Notes: generated by a model not told the origin, from the sequence alone. A DNA stretch of 64,000 bases from Calvatia gigantea (GCA_025093985.1 JACAAK010000004.1:1550001-1614000), one strand, 5' to 3'. Shown: positions 34,942-46,720, counted from the stretch's first letter. Numbers and translations: made by a program.

Positions 34942-35496
34942 ATGCCTTCCTCCCAAGCCAACTGTGTCACTATCCACTCCTTCATCCACCCCAACCCAAC
35001 CATGATCTCTTCCATTCCTCTCCCAGAACCAGGCAATAGCCAAGCACCCCTATCCCAAGGCACTCACTACAACCTTGCCACCACACCATCCCCAGCACAA
35101 GGGCTTCTTGAAACCCTACTGAAAGATGTTGACAAAGCCACCAACAGTGAAATAGAAACCATCACTGCCCAAAACAGGTGACTAGTCATCAACCATCACA
35201 TTGCCCTTGCCACTACATACATCACCTTCACTGATATGTATGTAGGATTTGCCAACACATTCTCATCCACCAACCAGCACATCCCAGCCATTTTCCGAGC
35301 CCTAGACCAGTTTACACTCACACCCAGTGAACAAGACTGTGTCCACAACCTCTACAGTCATATTAACCTTGGCCTTGAAGTTTTTAAGCACCTCAACATT
35401 GCCAACATATTCCTGGAGCTTGCCAATGTAGCCATGAATCTGCTCAGATGCGACAAGACCACCAATAAAGAGGCAGAAATAGAATACTTAGTGTGA
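34942..35496 (+). pseudogene. C1 third ORF (ORF3), truncated by repeat D
   Basis: An ORF two codons after the pol stop and in the same frame. It is homologous to the complete copy at 62322-63305. It starts MPSSQANCVTIHSF and has a Pro/Ser-rich first 50 residues. A long helical region follows (LLETLLKDVDKATNSE, then FLELANVAMNLLRCD). One TGA lies at 35179-35181. At residue 118-121 it reads FRAL with an intact CGA, where C3 has TGA, so that stop in C3 is secondary. After KEAEIEY the frame runs into repeat D and stops. Function unknown. Confidence 0.65.
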
Positions 35497-35745
35497 TAGG
35501 GTTGTACTGCTTAGATTAAGCTGACAGAATAGATATTTAAAGATTTCTGCACAATGCAAGTTTGTGGGGAGGCAATCTGACAATATAAGGGACAATTTCA
35601 CAAAATAACATGAAACAACGACATGTAGAGAACACCAGAATAACTAACTACCTTCACTAAGAAGAGTAAAACCAAGTTACACTGTAAAAAGCACAACTCG
35701 CATCCCTTATCTAAGAAGTTAACAAGACACAGAATCTCAGGTACT
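35492..35745 (+). repeat. Repeat D, left part
   Basis: Starts TGTGATAGGG inside C1 ORF3. A ~90% identical copy is at 36678-37025. The right continuation after C3 is 63640-64000. The TG start and a TATA-like box near 63950 suggest an LTR, but I do not see its end. It is split by C3 at GTACT (35741-35745). Confidence 0.6.
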
Positions 35746-35957
35746 TGTTATGGTTTTTCACCAATCACATCGCACTCCATCCCCATCTGCATTCCTATAC
35801 TGCTAGTACATTTGTTTCACCTATTCCTGCCAAGCAATCAGTATGACTCATACTAACTACTATGCCTACCTTACCAGACATTTCATCATAGTTACCCCAT
35901 CCATTCAACTGGATGACTCCTTGTATTTAAGCATACATACACCTATTGTATTCAGTA
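35746..35957 (+). repeat. C3 5' LTR, first part
   Basis: Begins TGTTATGGTTTTTCACC and matches the first ~206 bp of the C3 3' LTR. It is cut at CAGTA by C2; the rest is at 57500-57596. The left flank GTACT matches the right flank of the C3 3' LTR (63640-63644). This identifies 35746-63639 as one element split by insertions. Confidence 0.88.
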
Positions 35958-36066
35958 TGTTACGACCTTAGTCTGAGTAGACCTCAGGTTGCAACTTAGG
36001 CTAAGACTTGAGGGTGAATAAGGGGAGGAGAACAGAGGTGGTTAAGCATACCGAATACAGGAGTAT
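35958..36066 (-). repeat. C2 3' LTR remnant, first piece
   Basis: Starts TGTTACGACCTTAGTC. It continues after the solo A LTR at 36616-36651 and is then cut at GGCATCTGG, where a displaced piece of ORF3/D begins. Confidence 0.85.
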
Positions 36067-36615
36067 TGTTACGATCGGGTTACGCGGGATATCGGCCGAA
36101 GGTTAGCTGCCAGGTGACGTTGGGTGAGAACGTACAGAGCAGGGTGAATTTGGACGAGTACGAGATTTGGACTCAGCAGCTTCAACATATGTGTTGTGCC
36201 TTCCTGCTGTTGTCAAAGTCCGTATTTCAGGAGGGAGTAGGGTCAGAGTGTCAGAGGAACAGAGACAGAGAGGAACAGGATCAGAGGGCGTAATCATGGT
36301 CGATAATCAGACTAAGGATTTACAAGCATGGGGACTAGGTTTATATACTAGTCTGAAAAGCGGGAAGTACGAAAGTAATGGTGAACGAAGAATGGACGGC
36401 CACCGAGGACGGCCATCTAACAAGACACTGGGATCAAGTTCTAACTATAAGGCAATAGCGGAGAAGTTGAAGGGAATGGAGATTAAGACGGAAAACAGGA
36501 TATCGGACCGACTGACAGAAAGAATGAAGAGCACCCAATGCAGCCGGACTAAGGTAATGATGACTACGAGTGGGGGAAGCAGGTGAGAGTGGGTGAACGT
36601 GTACGGGTCATGACA
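36067..36615 (-). repeat. Solo LTR of family A in the C2 LTR
   Basis: 549 bp from TGTTACGATCGGG to GGTCATGACA, flanked by AGTAT on both sides (36062-36066, 36616-36620). The AGAGCAGGGTG near 36137 has one base more than the AGCGGGTG of the sister copy at 16524. Confidence 0.93.
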
Positions 36616-36651
36616 AGTATGTATGTATGCTTAAATACAGTAGGCATCTGG

Positions 36652-37025
36652 TAAAGAGGCAGAAATAGAATACTAAATGTGATATGGATGTACAGCTTAG
36701 ATTAAGCTGACAGAATAGATTTTTAAAGATTTCTGCACAAGGCAAGTTCGTAGAGAGGCAATCTGACAATATGAGGGACAACTCCACAAAATAACATGAA
36801 ACAATGACATGTAGAGGACACTAGAATAGCTACCTACCTTCGCTAAGAAGAGTAAAGCCAAGTTACACTGTAAAAAAGTGCAACTCATGTCCCTTATCCA
36901 AGAAGTCAACAAGACACAGAACCTCAGGTACTCCCTAAGATTCACCCTTATCAAGTTAATGACCAGAAGCGCACTGTCCTACACTTGTGATATGCCAAGT
37001 ACCAGGGTGTAGCGATGCAATATGC
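36652..37025 (+). repeat. Displaced copy of the ORF3/repeat D junction
   Basis: The first 26 bp (TAAAGAGGCAGAAATAGAAT...) are the same ORF3 tail that precedes D in C1. Then D follows from 36678 and passes through the site ACCTCAGGTACTCCCTAAG without the C3 insertion. It is therefore a duplicate of the C1-D junction made before C3 arrived, and it stands in opposite orientation to the C2 around it. It ends where A2 begins (TATGC). Confidence 0.65.
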
Positions 37026-37573
37026 TGTCATGACCTGCGCATGTTCGCCCGCTCTCACCCACTTCCTCTGCTCGTAGTCATCGTTACCTTAGTCCGGCTG
37101 CATTGGGTGCTTTTCATTCTTTCTGTCAGTCGGTCCGATATCCTGTTTTCCATCTTAATCTCCATTCCCTTCAACTTCTCCGCTATTGCCTTATAGTTAG
37201 AACTTGATCCCAGTGTCTTGTTAGATGGCCGTCCTCGGTGGCCGTCCATTCTTCGTTCACCATTACTTTCGTACTTCCCGCTTTTCAGACTAGTATATAA
37301 ACCTAGTCCCCATGCTTGTAAATCCTTAGTCTGATTATCGACCATGATTACGCCCTCTGATCCTGTTCCTCTCTGTCTCTGTTCCTCTGACCCTCTGACC
37401 CTACTCCCTTCTGAAATACGGACTTCAACGACAGCAGGAAGGTGCAACACATACGTTGAAGCCACTGAGTCCAAATCTCATACTTGTCCAAATTCACCCG
37501 CTCTGTACATTCTCACCTGATGTCACCTGGCAGCTAACCTTCGGCCGATATCCCGCGTAACCCAATTGTAACA
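37026..37573 (+). repeat. A2 5' LTR
   Basis: 548 bp from TGTCATGACCTGC to TTGTAACA, with TATATAAA at 37294-37301. The internal sequence starts GTATAATCAGACTCC, as in A1. Confidence 0.93.
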
Positions 37574-37628
37574 GTATAATCAGACTCCACTCCTCTGTCA
37601 TTCCCTTGTCCCTTTATCACTAATTACT

Positions 37629-39032
37629 ATGCCTACCATGACCACCAGGTCACAAACTGCTTCCAAAGCCCGAAAGGTTTCTGTCACCAGAAGCCGGAAG
37701 GCCACCACACCACTTTCCTATGGAACCCCTCAACGCAGAGCTTCTCCGGTAGTATCACTCCAAAGAACCCCCTTCGAAGAGGTCTTGCAGGAAGGGCCCA
37801 ATCCCAATCATGAAAATAATGAGGACTGGTTACCTGACCAAGGTGAGAACCAGAATCAGGACCCTTTTGATGATGGACCCCCAGATCCTGGAGATGGTAA
37901 TGATGGTGATGATGGTGAAGCCCCTCCTGACAGTAACACCGGTGATGACGGTGCCCCTAATCCACAACGCTGAGGTTTGACAATGGCGGAAGCCATTGCA
38001 CTTTTGGCCAACAAGCTGGATGATCAGGCCCGTTCTCAGCTGCCCCAAGTACCCCGAACCCCCTGCACTAAGGCCTGTGAACCTAATATGTTCAGTAGTG
38101 CTAACCCCGAGGAACTCCATCAGTTCCTGTTCCAATGTCGGCTCTACTTTCGCTCCAACCCCTTGCTCTTTCTGAATGACAACAATAAGGTGAACTTCGC
38201 ACTCACCTATTTGACTGATACTGCTCTCCGATGGTTCGAGATAGCTATTGACCAAGAGGAGACTCTTGGTACTGTCCACCTGTGGACCTCTGACTGGGAC
38301 CTTTTTGTTCTGGAGCTCAAAACCAATTTCAGGATTGCAGACCCGTGCGGCGAATCCGCCGAACTTTTAGACAATCTTCAGATGAAACACTCTGACAAAA
38401 TCACCAACTACAATGTTGAGTTCATGCGGCTGTCATCACAGCTCAATTGGAATGATGAGGTGCTCTGCCACCAATACTACAAAGGGCTCCCGGATCGTCT
38501 CTAGGACTCCTTATCCAGTTGCCCCACTGGTAAGCCCACCACTTTCGTCCTGATGCAGGAGATTACTCTCCTCTTCGATAACCGTTATTGGGAGCATCAG
38601 CATGAAAAGACTCGGGCAAAGTCGGCTGCCGAAACAGTGTCCGCTTCTCTCAGCAGGAGGCCTGGCCAGAACCTGTCCTCTTCCACCAACACCAACAACA
38701 CCAACAACACCAGCAGCACCAACAACAAGCCCAACAACACCAGCAACAAGGGCAACAACTCCAAGCCCTCGACATCTACTGCTACCCCCTCCTCTTCCGC
38801 CTCGAAGTCCACTTTGTCGGCAAAGCCCGATTTGACCAACAAGCTCGGCAAGGATGGCAAGCTGACTACCGATGAGCGCAAATGGTGCTTGGACAACAAC
38901 CTCTGTCTGTTCTGCGGAAACACAGGACACAAGGTGAGTGAGTGCAGGAAGAAAGCTGCCTCGGCCATGAAGGCTGTGGCCCGACTCGCTGAGGCAGTCG
39001 ATAGGAACTCTGATAAGAGTTTGGGAAACTAA
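37629..39032 (+). pseudogene. A2 gag, nearly intact
   Basis: Gag of family A, about 467 codons in one frame with only two internal stops: TGA at 37971-37973 (CGA in origin) and TAG at 38502-38504 (CAG in origin). The N-terminus MPTMTTRSQTASKARK is basic, followed by an acidic Asp/Pro stretch to residue ~115. Capsid is about 38070-38500 (PEELHQFLFQC, ALTYLTDTALRWFE, VEFMRLSSQLNW). A low-complexity Ser/Thr/Asn linker at 38680-38810 is encoded by CCAACAACA-type repeats. The zinc knuckle CLFCGNTGHKVSEC lies around 38905-38946. It ends DKSLGN with TAA. Pol follows in the -1 frame. The most useful reference for family A Gag here. Confidence 0.85.
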
Positions 39033-42000
39033 GTAGCGGTCCTTGAGACTCTGCACTAGCTGAGGACTGCGTTGTACTTACTTGTGCCACAGAGTGTTTC
39101 CGACTCAACACGTCCACTCTTTCTGATCCCAACTCCTTTCAACTGTCTATCTCCTCCTTGCTCATCCTCTCCCCCTCCGATACCCATTTCAAGGCCCTCA
39201 TTGATAGTGGCTCTACACACTGCTTTGTGGATATTGACTTTATCCGCTCTCATGACCTCCCAACCTCACCCATTCCTCCTGTTGAGCTCCATCTTTTCGA
39301 TGGTTCTTCTAGTGCTTTTATTACTGAACTTGCGAACATCCCTGTCATCTTTGGCTGTGGTGAATCTATGACTCTGGACTTCTTCATCACTCAACTCAAC
39401 TCTTCTTGCTCCGTGGTTCTGGGATACAACTGGCTCACCCGCTACAATCCATTGATTGACTGGGCCATGGGCAGTATTACTTTCTAACCACCACAGCTCA
39501 AAATTCCTGTCACTCCTCCCTGTGTTGTGACTGCCTCTGCTGCGTCCACACATTCTTTGGCGCCCATTTCGGCTGCACCCACTCCCATAGATCCACAGTC
39601 CTCTCTGCCCTCTGCCTCCACACGTCCCCATATCTCCCTGGTGAATGCTGTTGCATTCCTGCGTGCCACGCACATTCCTGGTTCAGTTCAATTCAGCCTT
39701 AACCTCAATGACCTGTTGATGTCAGCCGCTTCGGCCGCCATCAACGAGGAACCTGATGATTGGCCTAACATCCCCGAAGCATATCGCGAGTTTGCCGACA
39801 TTTTCAGTAAAGCGAAGGCCAACATACTTGCCGAACATAGATCCTATGACCTCCAAATCAATCTGGAAGAAGGTGGCCAACCTCCTGTTGGAACCATCTA
39901 CTCTCTGTCCTGGACTGAACTGGAGGCCCTTCGTGAATTCATTGAGGAAAACCTTGCCATTGGCTTCATCCGCCCTTCCAACTCCCCTCATGGAGCACCG
40001 GTCCTTTTTGTCAAGAAGAAGGATGGCTCCCTCCAACTCTGTGTCGACTTCTGAGGTCTCAACCGTATCACGAAGAAGGATCGCTATCCTCTTCCACTCA
40101 TATCTGACCTACTCAACTCTCCATGCAAAGCCCGCATTTACACCAAGATCAACCTCCACCACACTTACCATCTCATTTGTGTCGCGGCTGGTGATGAATG
40201 GAAGACAGTCTTTCGGACCTGCTATGGCTCGTTCGAATGGCTTGTTATGCCCTTCGGCCTCACTAATGCACCTGCTGCTTTCCAGCGGTTCATGAACGAC
40301 ATCTTCAAGGATCTCCTAGATGTTTGCATTACAGTCTATCTTGACAATATCCTCATCTACTCTGACAACCTCAGCAACCACCGCAAGCAGGTTAAGGATG
40401 TATTAAAGCGGCTCTGCAAACATGGCCTCTACGCCCGTGCGGATAAGTATGAGTTTGAATCCAATACCGTTGAATACCTTGGCTATGTCCTCTCCCCTGA
40501 AGGTCTCAGAATGTCTGAGGAAAAGGTCAAGATCATCCAGGACTGGCCCAAACCGAAGAAGGTCAAGGACATACAGTCCTTCCTTGGCTTCGCCAACTTC
40601 TACCGTCGCTTCATCTACAACTACTCTGACATCGTCATCCTACTGACCCACCTCACCCGAAAGGGCATGGTGTGGAAGTTCGGTGATGACTGTCAAGAAG
40701 CTTTCACATCATTGAAGGACGCCTTTATCTCAGCACCTGTTCTCACTCACTGGATACCCGACACTCAGATCATTGTCGAGACTGATGCATCTGACTACGC
40801 GCTAGCAGCCATCCTCTCCATTATTACGGAGGATGGTGAAGTTCACCCCATGGCATTCCACTCCCGCACCTTCAGTCCTGCCAAGCTGAATTATGATACC
40901 CATGACAAGGAACTCCTAGCTATATTTGAAGCTTTCAGGATTTGGCGGCACTACTTCAAAGGTGCCCCTCTTGCGATCGACGTTGTTACTGATCACAAGA
41001 ATCTAGAATACTTCTGTACCACGAAAATCCTCACCTGCCGCCAAGCCCACTGGTCTGAGTTCCTCTCCCAGTTCAACCTCATGATTCGCTTTCGCCCCAG
41101 CCGACTAGGGACAAAGCCTGACACTCTTACTAGATGATGGGACGTCTACCCTAAAGGGGGGAATAATGACTATGCTATGGTCAATCCTCACAACTTCAGA
41201 CCTGTCTTTACTCATGAACAGCTTTCAGCCTCTGTCCATGCTACATACCTATATGCCCCTTCCCTTCGCACAGCCACGATCATTGACCTTGATCAACTCC
41301 ACTCTGATATCCTCTCAGCTCTCCCGCTTGACCTGTCCACAGCCACTCACATAGCTCAACCAGAAGGACAGTGGTCTGTCAACTCGGCTGGTTTTCTCCA
41401 CCTTGATGACAGGATCTACGTTCCTGATGCTAACAAGTTACGACTTCGAGTCTTACAGTACAAACATGATCACATCCTCTCTAGCCACTTTGGTCAGAAC
41501 AAGACTCTCGAACTTGTCCGCAGAGACTACACTTGGCCCGACATCCAGTCGGCTGTCAAGGACTTCTGTAAGTCATGTGTCACTTGTATGCGATCTAAAC
41601 CACAGTGCCATAGGCCATACGGACTTCTCAAGCAACTCCCCATCCCTGAACGACCCTGGAACTCTATCTCTATGGACTTCATTGAGAAGCTCCCTACCTC
41701 CTCTGAGTTCGATACTATCCTCGTTATCGTCAACAGACTCACCAAACAATCCCTGTTCATTCCTACCCATGACACAATCACATCGGCTGAGTTGGCCTGA
41801 CTATTCGTCATTCATGTATTCTCGAAGCACGGTGTTCCCGAACATGTCACATCTGATCGCGGCTCTGAGTTCGTCTCACACTTCTTCCGATCGCTTGGAA
41901 AAGCACTGGACATAAAGTTGCATTTCACTTCGGGTTATCACCCTGAAGGTGACAGACAGACCGAACGGACCAACCAGACCCTTGAGCAATACATTCGTGT

Positions 42001-42739
42001 CTACTGCAATTATTAGCAGGACAACTGGGCAGAATTACTTCCACTAGCTGAGTTTGCTTACAACAACGCTCCTAGTGCCACAACTGGTGTTTCCCCATTC
42101 TTTGCTAACAAGAGTTATCACCCGAACATCACAGTTTACCCTGAGAGAGATTTAGCTTCTAGGCAGGCCCGACAATTCGTTGTCGACCTCGACGAACTCC
42201 ACGACGTGCTAAAGGCTGAGATCAAACTTGCTCAAGGACATTACCAGACATCTGCTGACACCCACAGACTTCCTTCAGCTGACTTCACCATCGGTCAGAA
42301 AGTCTTTGTCAAGGCCAAGTTCTTCTGCACAACTCAGCCATCCAAAAAGCTCTCTGAGAAGTATCTTGGTCCTTACGAGATTATAGCACAACCCGGTTCC
42401 ATTTCATTCACTCTCAAACTCCCTGACTCACTTTGCACCGTTCACCCAGTTTTCCATGTCTCTATGCTAGAACCTGCCACACCCAACACCTTCAACGGCC
42501 GCTCTGAGCCGCCTCCCCCACCTGTCGAGGTTGAAGGTGAACCGGAGTACGAAATTGCTTGCATCATTGACTCGAAAATTGACCGCTGTCGAGCTTGCAA
42601 GCTTTTGTACAAAGTCATCTGGTTAGGTTATGAAGACACTGAAGAAGAGTCTTCCTGGTTACCTGCTACTGAGCTAGCACATGCGACTGAACTTCTTGCA
42701 GACTTTCATTCCTCTTATCCTTCTAAGCCTGGACCTTGA
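39033..42739 (+). pseudogene. A2 pol (first copy)
   Basis: Polyprotein with few defects. Protease [12 protein letters not shown] lies near 39197-39232 with GAT kept. RT spans about 39780-40440 (LFVKKKDGSLQLCVDF, LVMPFGLTNAPAAFQ), but the active site at 40337-40348 reads YLDN, the second Asp lost by GAC GAT to GAC AAT. RNase H covers 40500-41140 (ETDASDYALAAIL, DKELLAIFEAFRIWRHY). The integrase zinc finger ends KSCVTC near 41580; the core has SMDFIEKLP and SDRGSEF, then DRQTERTNQT. KYLGPYEII is near 42365, and the chromodomain at about 42540-42730 ends SSYPSKPGP. Stops: TAA 39485, TGA 40051, TGA 41135, TGA 41798 and TAG 42013, mostly CpG or CAG changes. Confidence 0.88.
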
Positions 42740-43541
42740 ACCCTCTATGATTTTTTTCTTACTTAAATTTCTTCTACACTTCATTCACAGACAGACAAAT
42801 CAGTTTTATTGCTCATTATTAATTATCAAATTATGTAAAGTCCAAAATATGAGGAGAAGACAGCCGTGGATCACTGGGCAGCTTTATCTGACTCAGTCAC
42901 TTCGTCCGCTCCTCCCTCTACCTCTGCTTCTTCCTCCTTTTCCTCTTCACTCTTATTTCTGTTGTCTCCCTCCACTTCCATTACTACCTCCGTTTCCTCC
43001 TGGGTTTCACCCGACTCACCCACTTCCTCGTTGTCATCCTCGTTGTCGTCGTCATCATCTGCCAGTGCCTGGGCATCCATCACCTTCTGAACCATCAGCC
43101 CAATGCTGTACTGATACCCACCATTCCTGATGACTGTGGCCTTGACATTCCTTCCAAGCTCGTTCGCCCGCTCCAGCCGCAGCAACTGCTCCTCTCCAAT
43201 CTCAATCAGCTGATCCATCCTCACCCCTTGATCCTCCATAATGGATGTGATCTGCTCCAGGATATTGTTTTGGTAGGTAAGGAGAGCCGCGAGTTGATCA
43301 TTGCTGACCCAAGATACTTGGGTGGCGACAGTGTTCGGCCAATGATGGGTGGATGGAAGGCGACAGGCCTTCTTCGACAGCGAACATTCGAGGCACTTGG
43401 TGACCTCACAACTAGAACGGCCATTAGCACAATCACTGGAAAGCTAAGTGTCACTTACCTTGATGTCGACTTCCTGATTGTGCAAGAATCGCCGTTGTCA
43501 AGACATCACTCGCACTTATTAGATCCACCCATCTTGACCTT
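40932..43541 (+). repeat. Tandem duplication 1, first unit (2610 bp)
   Basis: RNase H end, integrase, chromodomain and part of the antisense gene. It is followed head-to-tail by a near-identical unit from 43542. At the joint the sequence CTTTC is shared by both parents (from the antisense gene, TTCTTTCC, and from pol, GCTTTCAGG). Units differ at scattered sites, mainly CG/CA/TG. Confidence 0.88.
42871..43541 (-). pseudogene. Antisense accessory gene, 5'-truncated copy in A2
   Basis: The last half of the reverse-strand gene: the end of exon 1 with the KCE-TGA-C cluster, the 47-nt intron, and the whole of exon 2 to the shared TGA. The N-terminal coiled coil, start codon and promoter are cut off at the duplication joint (43541), where the sequence turns into pol RNase H. 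Exon 2 is open for 122 codons from its internal ATG (MEDQGVRMDQLIEIGEEQLL). It cannot be expressed as the full protein. Its near identity with 45481-46149 dates the duplication as recent. Confidence 0.7.
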
Positions 43542-45349
43542 CTTTCAGGATTTGGCGGCACTACTTCGAAGGTGCCCCTCTTGCGATCGACATTGTTACT
43601 GATCACAAGAATCTAGAATACTTCTGTACCACGAAAATCCTCACCTGCCGCCAAGCCCACTGGTCCGAGTTCCTCTCCCAGTTCAACCTCATGATTCGCT
43701 TTCGCCCCAGCCGACTAGGGACAAAGCCTGACACTCTTACTAGATGATGGGACGTCTACCCTAAAGGGGGGAATAATGACTATGCTATGGTCAATCCTCA
43801 CAACTTCAGACCTGTCTTTACTCATGAACAGCTTTCAGCCTCTGTCCATGCTACATACCTATATGCCCCTTCCCTTTGCACAGCCACGATCATTGACCTT
43901 GATCAACTCCACTCTGATATCCTCTCAGCTCTCCCGCTTGACCTGTCCACAGCCACTCACATAGCTCAACCAGAAGGACAGTGGTCTGTCAACTCGGCTG
44001 GTTTTCTCGACCTTGATGACAGGATCTACATTCCTGATGCTAACAAGTTACGACTTCGAGTCTTACAGTACAAACATGATCACATCCTCTCTGGCCACTT
44101 TGGTCAGAACAAGACTCTCGAACTTGTCCACAGAGACTACACTTGGCCCGACATCCAGTCGGCTGTCAAGGACTTCTGTAAGTCATGTGTCACTTGTATA
44201 TGATCTAAACCACAGCACCATAGGCCATACGGACTTCTCAAGCAACTCCCCATCCCTGAACGACCCTGGAACTCTATCTCTATGGACTTCATTGAGAAGC
44301 TCCCTACCTCCTCTGAGTTCGATACTATCCTCGTTATCGTCAACAGACTCACCAAACAATCCCTGTTCATTCCTACCCATGACACGATCACATTGGCTGA
44401 GTTGGCCTGACTATTCGTCATTCATGTATTCTCGAAGCACAGTGTTCCCGAACATGTCACATCTGATCGCGGCTCTGAGTTTGTCTCACACTTCTTCCGA
44501 TCGCTTGGAAAAGCACTGGACATAAAGTTGCATTTCACTTCGGGTTATCACCCTGAAGGTGACAGACAGACCGAACGGACCAACCAGACCCTTGAGCAAT
44601 ACATTCGTGTCTACTGCAATTATCAGCAGGACAACTGGGCAGAATTACTTCCACTAGCTGAGTTTGCTTACAACAATGCTCCTAGTGCCACAACTGGTGT
44701 TTCCCCATTCTTTGCTAACAAGAGTTATCACCCGAACATCACAGTTTACCCTGAGAGAGATTTAGCTTCTAGGCAGGCCCGACAATTTGTTGTCGACCTC
44801 GACGAACTCCACGACGTGCTAAAGGCTGAGATCAAACTTGCTCAAGGACATTACCAGACATCTGCTGACACCCACAGACTTCCTTCAGCTGACTTCACCA
44901 TTGGTCAGAAAGTCTTTGTCAAGGCCAAGTTCTTCTGCACAACTCAGCCATCCAAAAAGCTCTCTGAGAAGTATCTTGGTCCTTACGAGATTATAGCACA
45001 ACCTGGTTCCATTTCATTCACTCTCAAACTCCCTGACTCACTTTGCACCGTTCACCCAGTTTTCCATGTCTCTATGCTAGAACCTGCCACACCCAACACC
45101 TTCAACGGCCGCTCTGAGCCGCCTCCCCCACCTGTCGAGGTTGAAGGTGAACCAGAGTACAAAATTGCTTGCATCATTGACTCGAAAATTGACCGCTGTC
45201 GAGCTTGCAAGCTTTTGTACAAAGTCATCTGGTTAGGTTATGAAGACACTGAAGAAGAATCTTCCTGGTTACCTGCTACTGAGCTAGCACATGCAACTGA
45301 ACTTCTTGCAGACTTTCATTCCTCTTATCCTTCTAAGCCTGGACCTTGA
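43542..45349 (+). pseudogene. A2 pol 3' part (second copy)
   Basis: A second copy of the RNase H end, integrase and chromodomain, from GFGGTTS-like frame to the stop at 45347-45349. The integrase zinc finger has lost a codon to TGA (44201-44203, CGA in origin). A further TGA lies at 44408, at the same place as in the first copy, so that change predates the duplication. From 44528 to the end the frame is open for 273 codons: integrase C-terminal half, GPY/F motif and chromodomain (WLGYEDTEEESSWLPATE). Here the first copy's TAG is still CAG. Confidence 0.85.
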
Positions 45350-45480
45350 ACCCTCTATGATTTTTTTCTTACTTAAATTTCTTCTACACTTCATTCACAG
45401 ACAGACAAATCAGTTTTATTGCTCATTATTAATTATCAAATTATGTAAAGTCCAAAATATGAGGAGAAGACAGCCGTGGA

Positions 45481-46649
45481 TCACTGGGCAGCTTTATCTG
45501 ACTCAGTCACTTCGTCCGCTCCTCCCTCTACCTCTGCTTCTTCCTCCTTTTCCTCTTCACTCTTATTTCTGTTGTCTCCCTCCACTTCCATTACTACCTC
45601 CGTTTCCTCCTGGGTTTCACCCGACTCACCCGCTTCCTCGTTGTCATCCTCATTGTCGTCGTCATCATCTGCCAGTGCCTGGGCATCCATCACCTTCTGA
45701 ACCATCAGCCCAATGCTGTACTGATACCCACCATTCCTGATGACTGTGGCCTTGACATTCCTTCCAAGCTCGTTCGCCCGCTCCAGCTGCAGCAACTGCT
45801 CCTCTCCAATCTCAATCAGCTGATCCATCCTCACCCCTTGATCCTCCATAATGGATGTGATCTGCTCCAGGATATTGTTTTGGTAGGTAAGGAGAGCCGC
45901 GAGTTGATCATTGCTGACCCAAGATACTTGGGTGGCGACAGTGTTCGGCCAATGACAGGTGGATGGAAGGCGACAGGCCTTCTTCGACAGCGAACATTCG
46001 AGGCACTTGGTGACCTCACAACTAGAACGGCCATTAGCACAATCACTGGGAAGCTAAGTGTCACTTACCTTGACGTCGACTTCCTGATTGTGCAAGAATC
46101 GCCGTTGTCAAGACATCACTCGCACTTATTAGATCCACCCATCTTGACCTTCTTTCCATTGACAGCAGCTGGCTCATCCTCAACCGATTCCCTCCAGTCT
46201 GGGTCTGGCTTGCCTCCGGAATCTGACTCTTCATCAACATGTTTCCTTTTCAATGATGGCAGCGCCTTCCCAACCCACTCCTTCGTGATCTTCCATTGAC
46301 GTCGCTTCTCGGCTGCTATCTTTTTATCTGTGTCATCAGCGGCCTTACGCTTTCCTTCGCATTTACTTGCCCGTGCCAACTCTTCACGTTGCTCCTCCTC
46401 CCACGCCTCTCGTTCCTCGCGTTTCTTCCTCTCCTGTGCCTCTTGCTCCTCCCACTCCTTCTTTTCCCATACTTCTCGTTCCGCCCATTCCTGCCTTTCT
46501 CGCTCCTTGCTCTCCTCCAATTCACGCAGCTCGCGTTCTGCCTGCCGTTCTGCCTCCTCCTGCCTTTCCAGCTCGAGCCGCTTGCATTTGCGCATGGCCT
46601 CCAGCTCAGCCCGTTTCTCCGCGGCAGTTTTCTTGTTGGAGCTAAACAT
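45481..46649 (-). pseudogene. Antisense spliced accessory gene of family A (coiled coil + Zn2Cys6-like)
   Basis: The best copy of a two-exon gene on the strand opposite gag-pol. Exon 1 (46649-46069) starts MFSSNKKTAAEKRAELEA and encodes ~105 Glu/Arg/Lys-rich residues typical of a coiled coil. A basic NLS-like stretch (KRKAADDTDKK, LKRKHVDEE) and the cluster KCE-TGA-CLDNGDSC follow. The intron 46022-46068 is 47 nt with GTAAGT, GCTAAT and TAG. Exon 2 continues in frame with SCEVTKCLECSLSKKAC, a helical MEDQGVRMDQL region and an Asp/Glu-rich tail. Total is 374 codons including the stop. With TGA taken as decayed CGA, the cysteines read CX2CX6C-X13-CX2CX6C, close to fungal Zn2Cys6. Alternatively exon 1 simply ends at that TGA (177 residues). 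The same TGA occurs in all copies. Function unknown; a nuclear DNA-binding role is inference. Confidence 0.65.
46022..46068 (-). other. Predicted spliceosomal intron in the antisense gene
   Basis: 47 nt on the minus strand with 5' GTAAGT, a CTAAT branch site 12 nt before the end, and 3' TTCTAG. It joins codons AG|T in frame. It is conserved in A1 (24456-24502) and in the truncated copy. Confidence 0.7.
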
Positions 46650-46712
46650 GGGAGTGGTCGAGGTGGTTGTTAGAGTAGAGAATGGGACCGTAAAATTTCC
46701 AAGGTGATGGAA

Positions 46713-46720
46713 TTTATATG
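46713..46720 (-). promoter_or_regulatory. TATA box of the antisense gene
   Basis: CATATAAA on the minus strand, 64 bp upstream of the ATG, between that gene and the polypurine tract. The same box sits at the same distance in A1 (25152-25159) and in the copy near 49360. Confidence 0.55.

Larger units (their letters stand above)
29337..35491 (+). mobile_element. C1: family C chromovirus, right part beyond the window
   Basis: Plus-strand Gypsy element with 5' LTR, gag, pol with chromodomain, and a third ORF. It is inserted in an F-type LTR (left flank ACAAG). A solo A LTR interrupts gag. The third ORF is cut at 35492 by repeat D, which in turn holds C3 and everything inside it. The C1 3' LTR is not in view. 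Confidence 0.88.
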
